DNA of 56,614 bases from Aureobasidium sp. EXF-3400 (GCA_024195585.1 SWBL01000334.1:1-56614); one strand, 5' to 3'. Shown: positions 23,831 through 36,610, counted from the stretch's first letter. Translations and numbers: made by a program. The notes: generated by a model from the letters alone, not told the origin.

Positions 23831-24543
23831 GCTGTTGGCGCTCAAAGACGTCGTGACTCGATCCAGATACAATAATTGAAAGGATTGTTTCTAACTTCTA
23901 CACATTGCATAGTCGGCAGTGCCTGCCAGAATGCCATCGCGACTGCCCTTTTCCCATCTTGCGCCCGCTGCACTCTGACAAACACGATCCCCGAGCTTGG
24001 GCCAAATTCACCCTCTTTAGCTTTGGTCTAGATCCCACTCTAGATCTCCTGCGACCTTGTCATTGGTGCAGCGAAAGACTCGAAGAAAATGCCATCGTCC
24101 GATGCCGTCCCGTCTCCCCGTGGTATATTATCCTTACTTCACCGTGCTTTGCTCGGAACTCGCATAACTATTACTGAAATCATTCGTTGTCAGCTCTTCA
24201 CAGCCAAGGACTGGATGACCACATGAATTCTCCTCACCTATGTCGCCTAGGTCCTCGCTGTCAGGCAGCGCTTTACGCGCGTAGCCCGATCGCTGATCGC
24301 GTTGAAACACGAGCGCCGATGATAATGCATTATGCGGGTCCAAGAAGCGGAGGATGACTCCGTCATACGCGCCTAAACGCCTGTTGCATATCATGTCACT
24401 GAGTCTATCTATCTACCACGGTACAAGGCGCTCAGCAGACGAAAGAGCTCAGTCTGATAGGTGTATCATATCAGGATAAGTTATATTCATAGCTATTAGT
24501 GCACTTTAACTAGCTAGATGCCTGAAGTGCTGGCCGGGCACTC
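23831..24543. promoter_or_regulatory. Histidine kinase upstream region
   Basis: A 713-bp gap between two minus-strand genes. It should hold the histidine kinase promoter and the 3' flank of the Arp8 gene. No gene or discrete motif was recognised. Confidence 0.35.
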
Positions 24544-26989
24544 CTAATATGCCCACATACATTTCTGGTTCAAGATTCTAGCCCCGAGTCTGTCAAACTC
24601 TAGCTGTCCGATCCAGCTGTCGTTCGTGCCTCTCATCTTTCCGAACACACTGCCACCCTTCCACACCAGGACTTGAGGGTCTAGCTCTCTAGGTGGCGGT
24701 CCAACCAAAATCTCCTTCTGGAAGTTGGGTTGCAATGCGCGGAGTCTTTGCTCGAGATAGACGTTGAAGTTGTACGTCTTGCTGCCGCCACCAATCACCA
24801 TGATACCGCCAAAGAAGTCACGGGTCTTCTTCTCGTCACCCTTAGCACCTTCAGTGATGCAAGTGACGATTGCTTGATCCAGTGGCATGATGGGCAGTAC
24901 ATCCTCAGTCTCCGGCTGTGCTCCTTCAATTCCAGCACCTGCCACGGCTGGCGTCGCGTCTCCGGCTCCTGGCACTGGAGTTGCCGTGTCTTCGGGAGCA
25001 GGCGACCCTGCTGGAGATGAGCGAGGTGTGCTTTCGGCTACGTCGGCAAGATGTGTCAAGCGATCCAGGTTCAATGGTTTGCTGGGTGTTGCGGGTATAC
25101 CACCAGGTGCTGGTGTATTCGTCGATTCTGCTATGGCCGAAGGAACGTTATCGGATGAATACTTGTAGACTTGTAGTTGAGCAAGCGACATGGGGTCGTT
25201 GGGCTTGTCATCGTATGTGTCAGTTGATCGACCGATGAGCTTGCGTCTGCCAGCGAGCTTGTCTGCGTGATCAAATATTGTGGGTTTGAAGAAGCCCTGT
25301 GAAATGTCAGTTTGAGACGAAGAGAGGAGACGCAGTGTACATACCATTGGTGCCAGCATGACTTCATCGTAAGTCTTGAATTGGTACTTGCGAGTGTCTT
25401 GGCCGAATGCACGCAGGTGGAACTCGTATAGCTGTACGCTGATATGTGCATCCTCAAGCGTGCAGAACTTCTGCTTCAACTCCTCCGCCAGCAGGTAGTC
25501 ATGCCTCTTCAGAAGATCCATGTTGGCGTAGTTGAAGTGGTCAAACAGCATCATTTTGATGAAAGTCTCCGTCACATCCTCTCCACCGAACTTGAGGTTC
25601 ATGCGTGAGTTCTCGACACACATGCCTTCCTCAACACAGCAAATGGATGTTTTTTGCGCACCAACATCGACGATACAACTGCTCGAGTACCCAGCTCCAA
25701 ATGTTGCTGCCAAACTTTCTTGGATGAAACATACACGCTGGAAGCCAAAGTCCCGGAACATTTCTTCCAGAATGGATGTCACAAACACTTTCTCGTACAG
25801 GTCGGGAATCACGAACACGCAGGAGTACTGTGCCCAGTCTCGCTTACGGTTCAAGCGGAGCTCAACCCTGATGGCTTCTTCGATGATGCGGAAGAAATCG
25901 CGAAGCAAGACAGATTTGCTCGAGTAGTCCTGTTCATTGAGCCAACCATACTTGAGCGGCCAGTAGAGCCTGTACCGAGGCTTCGAGTGCTGCGGTATCC
26001 GCATTGCCGCATGTCCAGTGAGGTATTCGGGTGCCGGTGACTCGATCTCTGTCCAGTCAACACGTTGAGGATCATTGTGTTCAGAGATGGTTTCCGGAGC
26101 ATTGCGAGAGTTCCAGTTGACGACAAGTTCCCGCGAGTTGGGCAAGACTCTACGTTTGTTGTTGCGACGATAAATCTTGAAGTCAGCTGCCATGTTACTG
26201 TATTCTTTCGCGAACTGCTATCATGTCAGTCATAGTCTGATATCTGGGACCAGAATTGACGCACGTCTTCACCAAATGCACTCTCACCAGCAGACTCCGA
26301 CGTGCCGTCCTGCAGCTTGACTCTCTTTGGTCGCGGTTCGGCGTTAGGTTCTTCGTCCTCAGCATGTGAAGCTTTGCGTGCGATCACCATGGGAATGGTT
26401 TTGGGCAGAGCATCCGTTGCAAGACCAATACGTAGGTTGCGACTGCCGGGATGAATGACGATTGTCTTTGAGCCAAAGGATTCAGCTTCAGCAGCTTCGT
26501 CTTCAGCGGCGTCTTCATCCATCTCAGCTTGTGCGGCATCAGCTGATACTCCATTGGAAGCTGCCTGAGCCATTGCACGGTCCTTATCGCGCGCCGCTTT
26601 GATCATGCGATTGCGATTCTCCTCGCCCTGGAGGCGGAATGCAAGGAATTGCTCATCGCGTTTCAAGAAGTCACTGTCACAGAGAAACAGAAGTCAGCGA
26701 AACTGCGCGTCAAGGAAGCAAGCTATTGTACCCATGCGACCGCTCTTGCCGTTCGTAGATTCCTTTGGGCATTGGGTCATGTTACATGAAACAGACAACA
26801 AACAATGACACGAAAAGGATACAGAAATTCAGACAGGACAGCGGTTTCGTGGGCGCGAAACAGACAGATAGATGAAGAAGTGTTTGGGTATAGGAAAAGA
26901 GGTGAGACGAACGTGTAGTAATTCTTCTTATTGACGACCTTCGGAACCTGTTCAAAGGGGGAATTCATCGGGCCATTAGATGAAGCCAT
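24544..26989 (-). CDS. arp8: Actin-related protein 8, INO80 chromatin remodeller subunit
   Basis: Exons 26989-26913, 26673-26265, 26214-25345 and 25296-24544 encode 702 aa. Junctions are supported by family-like text: NYYTDFLKRDEQFLAFRLQ, FGEDFAKEYSNMAAD and LAPMGFFKPTIFDH. Intron 1 is 239 bp, far longer than the others (48-50 bp). A second possible first exon inside it (MPKGIYERQERSHG, donor near 26732) would give an alternative N-terminus. Actin-fold landmarks include IVIHPGSRNLRIGLA, VDVGAQKTSICCVEEG and MVIGGGSKTYNFNVYLEQRL. The insertion at about 480-570 is rich in Pro, Ala and Thr. Arp8 binds extranucleosomal DNA and nucleosomes in the INO80 actin-related module in the nucleus. No divergence from a functional protein is evident. 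Confidence 0.93.
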
Positions 26990-29437
26990 CGTATGCGGCG
27001 CGACTTGCGGGTAGCAAATTGATTATTATTCGTTTGCCGCCGCAAGGGAAGGGATTGAATTTAGAGGATTGCTCTCACCAAACAGGTGGCTGATCGCGCT
27101 TTCCCAGGTTGCGCTCTGTCGGAGCCGAGCTGGTCACATGATCCTTGAGCGACCTTCCTCTTGCTAGCCGGACCGTGCGCGAAGACCTACAAAATTTCGA
27201 CTTTTCTTCCTTCAGCTTTCCTTTGCATCACAACATCAACAAAGAGTTTCAGCTTTGAGCTTCGCGAGCGTCAGCTTCGCGCCCTGCCTGTCTGCGCATA
27301 CAGTATGCAATAGACAGGATCCGATTTGCTAGGTAAGCTTTTGCGCAATCCCTCGATCACCACCAACACCACCTCTCTCCAACCTGATGAACGAATGTTT
27401 TACGATTAGTCTTACGGAATGTATTCATGTCGACAAACATATTCTGCCCTTTTGCTCTCTGATCCTTTATGGAAAACACATCTCATACAACTCGAGACAG
27501 CATGTTTGGAATCATCTGCTAACATCATGCTCAGTAGGTTCAAGCTCAAGAAGCACATAGTTGCATCATAACTCTATATATCATAAACATATGCATCATA
27601 TCAATCATTTAACTCTATCTTTTCTCTTTCAGCTACTATTGTTGATATATGTGTTTGTTTTCGCGTCGCGCGCATTCCATCTTGCCATGAATGAGAAAGG
27701 GCCTCATGAAATGGAGCTCGAATTTCTTGCGATTTAGCGACTTGACAGGGTCGTACCTCAAGCATGAATTTTTCGAAGTTCAATACATTCAACCCGGAAT
27801 CATGAGCCACGTCCCTGATTTTTAGGAAATATAGCTACATGAATGAGTGCAAGGTAGTCTCGGTGTAATACCTGTGCAGTTAGGTATCAACCAGATGTCG
27901 CTGTGTGAATCTATGTTCATTTCGCGATTCTAATCAGCATTTCTTATGAAGAACATGTTTAATTCACATGATTTCACGTTGTCCCCCAGCGCCGGCACCA
28001 GATATTACAATTTGTCGAGCTTGATCTCTATACGGTGGGTTCATGATATGGAAAGGCTTCAAACTACTCAGACGGCATCTCCAGCACAGTCAATAGAACG
28101 ATAGAAGTCCGTTTCGATATGATATGGTGGGAAAATCATTAAGACAGGGTGACAGACTACAGCCAAAGTACTTGGCCGCAAAAAATACGAAAACCAGACG
28201 GGCAAGATGAATCCTTATACAACTGCTTTCTGAGCACAAGCATGCCTATGGAGAGAAGCTCCTAAGGTAGCCTTCTCTCTACGGCTATCACTTGCTTCTG
28301 CATCTTGCATTTCTATCCAATCTTTAGCATATGTGGAGGATGTAATATCGAAGTAAGTCTTGGCGTACTTATTGGTTCAATGACCGGATCAAAATAACAT
28401 CTGGTTAGTGTTACAATATACTTTCTGCCAGTATTTCAAGTCTGTGTTCACATTGCTTTACTGTTCAGTGTCTCGTATATACATAATCGCCTCACCCATA
28501 TCGCATGGAAATCCTTCTTGCTCGAAAGAGGTACAGCACCAGCATCTCTCAAGCGGCCGGCCACCTCCGATCAGCACTCACAACACACATAGATAAGCCA
28601 GACATAGCCAAGAAGCTCATTAAAGTCAGATATGGTACCAGACTATGGCACAGCCTTCCAAGAAAGATGGAGCACCGCCTGGCGATCATGTAGAGGCTTG
28701 AGGTCGTGATAAGCATAATCGGAGGCCGCCGACAGACCTTGGGGCTCCACCTCGCACGGAGATGTCGATGAACAAGTACCATGATGGCTACCACTAGTCG
28801 ATTGTGGGGTCAGTTGGACGTCAGTTGCAACCTGGAGACTCCTATACATGGTATAAGACCGTGTATACCACTGGGAAGCTCGTGATGAAGGTGTTGCCGC
28901 CTTCTGGCCGTCGTCCTCTGGTCACCCACCACACAAGCGAGTCAGTGGAGCCCATCCTCTCTTGGCACAAGCGCGCACAAACTACATTGAGGCACAACGA
29001 AAACAATTTTTTTAAGCACCATTTGCGAAAACCAGTCACACCTGCCCCATCAAGGGTCGCATCTTTGCTCTGCTGGCAACCTTTGACGGCGCCTATCTGA
29101 CATGACCAAAGCAATGAGTCAACAGGCGAGTTTCCATGCTGACACCGGTGCAAAAGCAATCGTTACCAAGACCTTGGCGACGCCTTTGGCATACCAAGAA
29201 ACGCCTTCTAGATTCCTTCCCGCGTATAGCAACCCTTTTCTTATGCCCTTATCGTTCAATTGCTCGCGTGGTGGTGCGAGACAAAGTTATCTCTTGGCCA
29301 TGGCGCGCCTAGAAATAAAAATGTAACCCATGCATGTCCTGTAGACATTTTTTCTCTTGCATCATCCGAGTACATCTTCTTCGAGCACACGCTCACCGTC
29401 TTTGGCTTGTTCCTCAGCTTCAGTTCTCTCAATCAAG
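26990..29437. other. 2.4-kb region without a recognisable gene
   Basis: No domain-bearing open frame or RNA gene could be supported. The left part (27150-27400) looks like promoter or 5' UTR sequence, with C/T-rich patches and a GGTAAGC donor-like site near 27332. The middle (27500-28450) is AT-rich. The right end (29340-29437) is the 5' flank of the purine permease gene, including C/T-rich sequence before its ATG. Confidence 0.4.
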
Positions 29438-31264
29438 ATGGGTGGTTGGGTTCACAAGACTAACCAAACAATCGCCAAATCGGCTTTTGGCAGGTACTTC
29501 AGGTTAGAAGGGTCTGGTCATGTATGCTAGCATTGGTCTTGGTTCTACGCATACACTCCGAAGCTGACCACTTTCATACAGCACCGTTCGCGTGATGGAT
29601 CTTTCTTCTTCACCGAGATCCGTGCCGGTCTCGCTACCTTCTTCGCTATGGCATACATCATTGCCGTCAACTCGTCCGTAGTCTCAGATACTGGCGGTAC
29701 CTGTGTCTGTCCTCCCACCAGCCTCGACGCCTGCGCTACCGATATCACATACAACCTATGCAAGCAAGAGATCCGTCGTGATCTGGTTACTGCAACCGCC
29801 GCCATCTCCGCCTTGACTTCCTTCGCCATGGGCTTGTTTGCGAACCTGCCTCTCGGTCTGGCACCTGGCATGGGTATCAATGCATACTTCACATACACCG
29901 TCGTTGGCTTCAACGGAACTGGTCTTGTTCCCTACAGAATCGCTCTCACCGCCGTCTTCGTCGAAGGACTCCTTTTTGTCGCTCTTACTCTTCTCGGTAT
30001 CCGTCAATGGCTTGCTCGTGCGATCCCCACTTCGATCAAGTTGGCTACCGGTGTCGGTATTGGTCTTTACCTTACAATCATTGGTTTCTCATACAGCGCG
30101 GGTGTTGGCCTCATCACTGGCGCATCGGCCACACCTCTCGAGATTGCTGGTTGCTCTTCGCAATACCTCACTGTGAACGACGGCCTGATGTGCGACCCCA
30201 GCTACAAGATGAGATCACCCACCATGTGGATCGGTATCTTCCTTGGTGGCTTCTTGACTGTCTTCCTCATGATGTTCCGCGTCAAGGGTGCAATTATCGC
30301 CGGTATCTTGCTCGTTTCGATCATCTCTTGGCCTCGTGGCACTGATGTTACATACTTCCCTCACACTGAGCTCGGTGACAGCAGCTTCGACTTCTTCAAG
30401 AATGTTGTCACCTTCCGACCTATCAAGAACATTCTCGCTGCTCAGGAGTGGGACGTGAGCTCTCACGGTGGTCAGTTTGGTCTCGCTCTCATCACTTTCC
30501 TCTACGTCGACATTCTCGACTGCACTGGTACTCTTTACGCCATGGCTCGCTTTGCTGGTGTCATGGATGAGAAGACTCAGGACTTCGAGGGCAGTGCTAC
30601 CGCCTATTTGGTTGATGCTGTCGGTATCTCGATCGGCTCTCTCTTCGGTACTTCTCCCGTCACTGCATTCATCGAGTCTGGTGCTGGTATCTCCGAGGGT
30701 GGTAAGACTGGTATTGCAGCCATGGTCACCGGTGTCTGCTTCTTCATTTCTATCTTCTTCGCCCCTATCTTTGCTTCTATTCCTCCCTGGGCTACCGGTG
30801 GCACTCTTATCATCATTGGCTCTCTGATGGCCAAGTCTGCTGCCGACATCAACTGGCGCTACATGGGTGATGCTATTCCAGCTTTCCTCACTATCGCCAC
30901 CATGCCCTTCACTTACTCGATCGCCTACGGTCTGATTGCAGGAATTATGTCCTACATCCTCATCAACACCACGGTATACATGATCGAGAAGGTCTCAGGA
31001 GGCAAGGTCGTTCCCCAAGACAAGCAATTCAAGGAGCCATGGACCTGGAGACTCGACGGCGGACTCTTCCCTCCATGGGTTGTCCGCGCCGCCAAGGGAA
31101 AGAAGGACTTCTGGAAGCCATACGAGATGGTGGATCACGCAAGCAGCGAGCAAGAGTCCGTCACAGAGGTGCCAAGTTCAGGTGTCGCCAAGGGTCTGGG
31201 CCCTGAGGAGGGAAGCAGTGACAGCAGCAAGGTGCGTCGTCGTTCTGTCCAACATGAGCTGTAA
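29438..31264 (+). CDS. AzgA-type purine (hypoxanthine-adenine-guanine) permease
   Basis: Two exons, 29438-29521 and 29582-31264, encode 588 aa. The 60-bp intron is removed in phase 0, restoring FRLEGSGH then HRSRDGSFFFTEIRAGLATF. About 12-14 hydrophobic segments are visible. AzgA-like signatures include FFAMAYIIAVNSSVVSDTGGTCVC, NLPLGLAPGMGINAYFTYTV, FLYVDILDCTGTLYAMA and FGTSPVTAFIESGAGISEGGKTG. By family it is a proton-coupled plasma-membrane importer of hypoxanthine, adenine and guanine. The C-terminal tail is hydrophilic and charged. Codon usage is C-ending and looks like that of a well-expressed gene. Confidence 0.93.
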
Positions 31265-31830
31265 AAAAGTCCATCTTGTTCTGACTTGTCTCGCTCAAGG
31301 TCTGATTCAGAATCCTACCAAAATTGGCGCTGCTACATGATTTCGAACGATGATTTGCTTTTTTTTCTTGTTTCTCGATACCATATCTGTACATAGTCAA
31401 CAGTAATATCCAGTGCCGTATAGGCCATATAAACTCAGTCATTTACTACTCTGCTCTACTACTATACTCTAAAAGCCCATGCTTTTTCCATGCATAAGCG
31501 GATTAACGAAAGCTACGTGTATTTAGTTTATATACAACAGTAGCCAAGAATGACAATAGTAGTGTAGTAGATGGTAGAAGAGAGCGTATAATATAAAAGC
31601 ATTAATTACGTCATGCTAGACAGACCTAGGGACCGTAACCTAATATAACGATTAGTTTTTAGCAAATTAAGAAGAAGAAGAAGGGTGATAAAAACCTCCT
31701 GGTTGAGGAGCACACGCGTTCTTAAGGGTTATAGAGCCGTAGTGTGTGCCATCCTCGGGGGTTGTAGGGTAGGGGGCGTTAGCATCGACGGTAGATGAAG
31801 GAGCCTAAGTGGTGGTATAGTACAATGACT
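31265..31830. other. AT-rich intergenic region, 3' flanks of convergent genes
   Basis: The 566 bp lie between the stop codons of the convergent purine permease and oxalate decarboxylase genes. They are AT-rich, with an AAG-repeat patch at about 31671-31682 and a small inverted repeat (CTCCT..AGGAG) near 31697-31711. Polyadenylation signals of both genes are expected here. Confidence 0.4.
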
Positions 31831-33231
31831 TCATAGCATCTCCTCTAACAACCTGTGCATATCACTCATTGATCTCGTTTTCCTGACTGGCGCCTTGACA
31901 GCAGTCTTATCCCTGCTCAAACTCTTCAAAAACTTCTCCCTATCTCCACCCACCAGATTCAAATGCTCAGCCACAGTTGTAGCAGGCGTTTGCGCCAACC
32001 ACTGCTCAGTACTGAAGTCTTCAAATTTGTCCGCTCTGAACATCTCCAGCATCTCCACTGGTTCAGTGCCAATGTTTTCGACATAGTGGGCATTGTTCTT
32101 GGGTACTATACCGACATCTCCAGCTTGGTAGTTGAATGTCCTTGCGTTTCCTGAAGCGGCAAAGATGGTTATGCGAGCGTGACCACGTAGGAAGAAAGAC
32201 CATTCGTCTGCGTTGGGGTGCCAGTGCATTTCTCGCAAACATCCAGGGTTGATGATAACATGTGCTGCAGCGGTTGTCTTGGAGATGGGAAAGTTTGAAG
32301 TGTCTGTGATGCGTACTTCGCCGCCTGGAAACTTCTTCGGTGTCTGGGCGAGCATACGGTGGGTGAAGCGATGCTTGGAGGGTGTGCCAACGCTTTTGCG
32401 GTCCGAGGATAGAGAACCAGGGATGCTGCCTTGGAAGATGTATTTCTCCTTTTCAGACAAGGAGTCGAAGATTGCTTCATCGACACGGAAGTTCTTTGCC
32501 AGGATCGACTTAGGGGTACGGGCAATGTAATCGGTAAGCAGGAAAGTGCTGTCCTCGGAGAAGTTGCCATTGTCAAAGATGAGTAGAAACTCCACGCCTT
32601 CTTTGCCGGTGCCTTGAATACCGTGAGGGAAGCCGGTCGGAAAATACCACAGATCTCCTTCTTCGAGGTCGTCGATGTAAGAGCCGCCTTCAAGATCGAG
32701 GACGCTGATACGGCATTGGCCTTTGATGATGTAGGCCCATTCAGATTCGTTATGCCAGTGCAGTTCCCGGTAGACGCCAGGGCCGAGACGCATATTTACG
32801 CCTGCTAGTTCTTTGGAGGTTGGCAGTTCGCGGATGGTGGTCTCTCTAGCCCAACCTCCTTCTTCGAGACGCACGTGTGAGTCTGTGAAGGACCTTTCTG
32901 TGGGTCAGCCTAGGTAAAGGGCTACATGTCAGAATGTGACCTACCACTTCATGTTGGGCATTTTTCCATGGTCGGTTTCTGGAGGACACACAGTATCCGG
33001 CTCTTGACGCATGCGGTGTGGGTTCTGAGGTCCAAGGATATCATTGCCTTTCTTACCACGTCGAGGTACAGGCCTGTGATTTTGTCAATTTCAGTATCGT
33101 AGACTCAGCCAATGTACAACTGACACTGAGCCCTCCGTAGGATCCAATTCCTCGTAAGTATCAAGAGCCTTCTGCGGCTTCAAGCTGGCAGCTCGTCTTT
33201 CATCGAGCACGCTCTTCGGAAACTTAGTCAT
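31831..33231 (-). CDS. Cytosolic bicupin oxalate decarboxylase
   Basis: Three exons, 33231-33125, 33073-32945 and 32893-31831, encode 432 aa; both introns are 51 bp. Junctions restore EGSVPVPRRGKKGNDILGPQ and MPNMKWSFTDSHVRLEEGGW. Cupin 1 shows His124, His126 and Glu130 (LHWHNESEW) plus His169 (FPTGFPHG). Cupin 2 shows His302, His304 and Glu309 (MHWHPNADEW) plus His348 (KNNAHYVE). These are the manganese ligands of the bicupin fold. The active-site lid reads SEDST (191-195), matching the SENST lid of bacterial OxdC, whose Glu is the proton donor; decarboxylase rather than oxidase activity is therefore favoured. No signal peptide is present, so the enzyme should act inside the cell, converting oxalate to formate and CO2. 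Confidence 0.93.
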
Positions 33232-33861
33232 GGCAATAGTGGTTGAGATGCAGCTTCAAGGGACCAAAGTTTTAGCAAGCTCAGAAGATCTTGACAGCCT
33301 TATACGATGCCTGAAATGATGACTTGATAATGCTGTCAACCAATATCTGGTTGCTCCGGTTGTCGGGTACGTCACGATGCGGGGAGGCCGCGACTGCATT
33401 TCGGGGTCGACTTCCGGTTCTTTGACAGGCTCACCTTCCCATCAACACCGACATAGGCATCTCAGTAATCCCGCATGATATGTATGAGCCTCGAGTCGGA
33501 CGCTTACCAAACTTTGAGTTCCTCCGAATTTGACAAGACCTACTCAATCTGTTCTACGATCTTGTTTCTTATTCGGGTTGGCCATCAAGGTAGCTGTGGC
33601 TGAAGCCAGGAAGAACCAAGTACGGAGCAGCAGCGTTGTCGAGCGAGAGGTATTCATTGAGCCAATTGATGACACAGCTTGATTCTGAGGCTGCTTACCG
33701 TCGCTTCCGTGAAACAAAAGAGGTTGCTGCTGTGTTCGTTCGCGGATGTCATCCGAGGCTTGTTTCTGGCAACATTGATGACGACGACGCACGGACGCCG
33801 AGTTGTCTTTTGGAAAAATCAATGACCAGCATACGCTCAGTTTCCTGAGAATACAGCAAAC
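33232..33861. promoter_or_regulatory. Shared divergent promoter region
   Basis: The 630 bp separate the start codons of the oxalate decarboxylase (minus) and the DUF1275 membrane protein (plus), so both promoters lie here. Short open frames show no recognisable product. No specific operator was identified. Confidence 0.5.
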
Positions 33862-34696
33862 ATGTCAGACGTCGAGGATAACCAAGAGCAGGGCAAGAGC
33901 CGCATGAGCTCTTTGCGCGATCACTTTGACGCAGAAATTACCGAATCATGGGCCGACTCGGTACTCATCGCCAGCAGCTTCATCACTGGTCTCTTGGACT
34001 CGGCGGTATTCAATGTTTGGTCTTGCTTCGTATCTATGCAGACAGGTGAAATATGTCATTGATGCCAAACGCGCTCCGTAACTGATCTTGGCAGGTAACA
34101 CACTCTACCTCGGTCTCGGTATCTCTGGCCAGCCCAAGTCCTCACCATGGCGTTGGGCCAAGTCGGGCATGTCTATTGTCTCGTTCATCATGGGCGCATT
34201 CATCTTCAGCCGAATCATGAGATATCTTGGACCTCTCCGCCGAAGCACAATGGTATACGCTTGGCTGGTTCAGGCCGTGTTGATATACATTTGCGCCGCT
34301 CTTGAAGATACTGGTGTCGTTCCGAACAATGCGGGCGACGTCTTGCCAGACAGCTTCATCGTCCTTCTGCCCTTGAGTCTGTTATCGATTCAATCCGCCG
34401 GACAGATGGCTATGTCCCGAATCCTAGGTTATGGAGAGGTTACCTCTGTCGTATTGACGAGCTCTTACTTCGACTTTGCTTTTGACGACAAAGTATTTGA
34501 CGGCCCGACTCGCAACGTCAAACGCAATCGCCGCGTTGGAAGTATGGTCATGGTGCTTTTAGGTGCAATTGCCGGTGGTTTTTTGACCCAAGATGAGGAC
34601 ATCTCAAAAGTCCTGTGGTTCGCTGGATCGCTCAAAGTGGCAATCGCTGTCTTATGGATGTTCTGGAAATCGAAGGGATCTGTCAGATTGGAGTAG
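33862..34696 (+). CDS. DUF1275 (YoaK-like) membrane protein
   Basis: Two exons, 33862-34045 and 34095-34696, encode 261 aa; the 49-bp intron restores FVSMQTGNTLYLGLG. The family signature VWSCFVSMQTGNTLYLGLG follows the first membrane segment. About six hydrophobic segments are visible, with a soluble N-terminal tail. DUF1275 proteins are widespread in fungi and bacteria but their substrate is not established. The divergent pairing with oxalate decarboxylase makes an organic-acid link conceivable but unproven. Confidence 0.85.
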
Positions 34697-35340
34697 CCGA
34701 ATGCAGAAACGAGATTCATGCGGATTTGAGTATTGGTATGGAACAATGACAGATGCCATCAGAGAGCGAGATTGGCAATGACGCTTGTCAACATCCGGCC
34801 CGAAATGACCTCGAAAGCTAAACAGCAACACACCGACATACAGACTGTGAACTCTTGTCATGGACCATTGATATCTTGTGCCAATTCCTTGTCAGTGTCC
34901 AAAGAGTCAGGCTTCCATTGCTCAAGTAGCGTGTACCATTATCTACCGACCATGGTCCTCGAAGCTGTTTTCTAGCAGTTCGAACGAACATCTATACCAG
35001 TAGACCGTCAGCAGTGTTACGATGGACCGTGTTCGTGTAGATACCATGCACTCCATACTCGATGCTCGCGGAAGTAGATCATCACTATATCTCCAGTTCA
35101 TCTAAGATTGTTGTGCAGATGTGTCGATGGCCCTTGTCAATCGACGGTTGCCCAGTCCCGGAGTGGAGTCCATGTTGAGTTCAGTCATCACGAACCGCAC
35201 TTTTCGCTCACGAGCGAGGGATGGATCACTTACTCATGCTGGAGTCTCGGTGCGATTTCCCTTTTCGCGTGGTAGACGATTTGACTTTCACCGCAGATTT
35301 GTTCATCTCGGGAGCCTTCACAAGAATGTGCATGTGTAAA

Positions 35341-35360
35341 TTTGAACCGCGCGGTTCAAA
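35341..35360. repeat. Perfect 20-bp palindrome
   Basis: TTTGAACCGCGCGGTTCAAA equals its own reverse complement. Its centre contains CCGCGCGG, that is CCG and CGG half-sites two bases apart. Fungal zinc-cluster regulators bind paired CGG triplets, so a regulator dimer could bind here; this is inference. Confidence 0.7.
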
Positions 35361-36610
35361 GCGAGACATAACTCCACTACGGTGTCCACCTTCGATGGAT
35401 CTGTATGATTTTTCGTCCCGACTCTTGACGGAGTTCGTACGTATCGTATTCATCCCTGAGGGTTTCTGACGCCCTATACCCTCGAACTCTGTGCATTTAT
35501 CCACCGTGGACTTTGGTCAAGAGAGGGGAGTAAAGTGTGAGACAGGGTCGCTTGACCAATAGGGTAAACATAAGCTTTGGTTTGGTAAGAAAGCCACCGA
35601 CGCCACGGCCCACCCAAACACTCCGCAGATCTATTCTTCGAAAGACCCTCTTTAGACATGGCTTCTGCAAACAATGACACGTTCGCGTTCAGTTGCTTAT
35701 GTGATTATGGAGTTGTTGTCGGAAGCTTGTATGCATGTATATCTCCACTACTTTGTGACTTGCCTTTTGTGTCCACAGCGCGGCGCCAATCTATTGATAG
35801 CCCTAGCAGCCGAGATGATCTACCAGGGGGATCTGCGAGGCTAAATTCTGTAACCTTTGAAGTTCGAACAGAGAAGATACACACCAGATATACCATTTTT
35901 ACTGTCTCAGAGTCACCAGCGCACAAATTCTGGAGTGTCTCAATTGATGAGAGAGACTCGAATAGATCGACATGAATAGATACGATGTTCGACACATGAA
36001 ATTCTACGCCGAGAGTGATCAGCGGTAAACGGCAGTCACTCAGATCGTTTGCAACGATTCTTTGTACTGTAGCCATCGCATGCTTAACAAGTAGATCTAT
36101 TGGGAACGGTGGTGGACACATGCTTAACACGCACTGACCAAGCAGCCCAAGCGCTTCCGCTCTACTCTTCTGTGGAGAGGGAGAAAACGAATTCTTCCGC
36201 TCGCGCCGTATTCACAGCTTGGATCCGAGTGTTCCTACCGATGAGTGGGACAATGCGAGTCTTGCCGAAATGATCAACGATGAGCTTCTGAAGAGGGCAA
36301 GCAATCAACCAGTCTAGATGTTGATCATTTCTTCCATGCGAGACCATGCAAAGCTATTGCTTCAATATCGACAAAACTTGCCTCTCTGCGTGTGTACCTG
36401 CTTACACGAGGCCACCATGCGTAGATCATCGTACCGCAGGCAAGTTCTCTCCATCTACAAACGGTCGTCGTCAAACGGCCTTCGTAGTTGAATCGTAGAA
36501 GCGTTGCTCAAGAGCGAAGTCTCACTCCGATTCAAACCCTTCAGCAGTCCCCGGGCTTGCACACAGGTGTTTCAGTTCTAAACACAGGTCAGCGCGGACA
36601 ACGTTTATTC

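Noticed and set aside
27385..27465. Possible box C/D snoRNA (CTGATGA ... CTGA)
   Set aside because: The C box first base does not fit, the flanks do not form a terminal stem, and no guide match could be argued.
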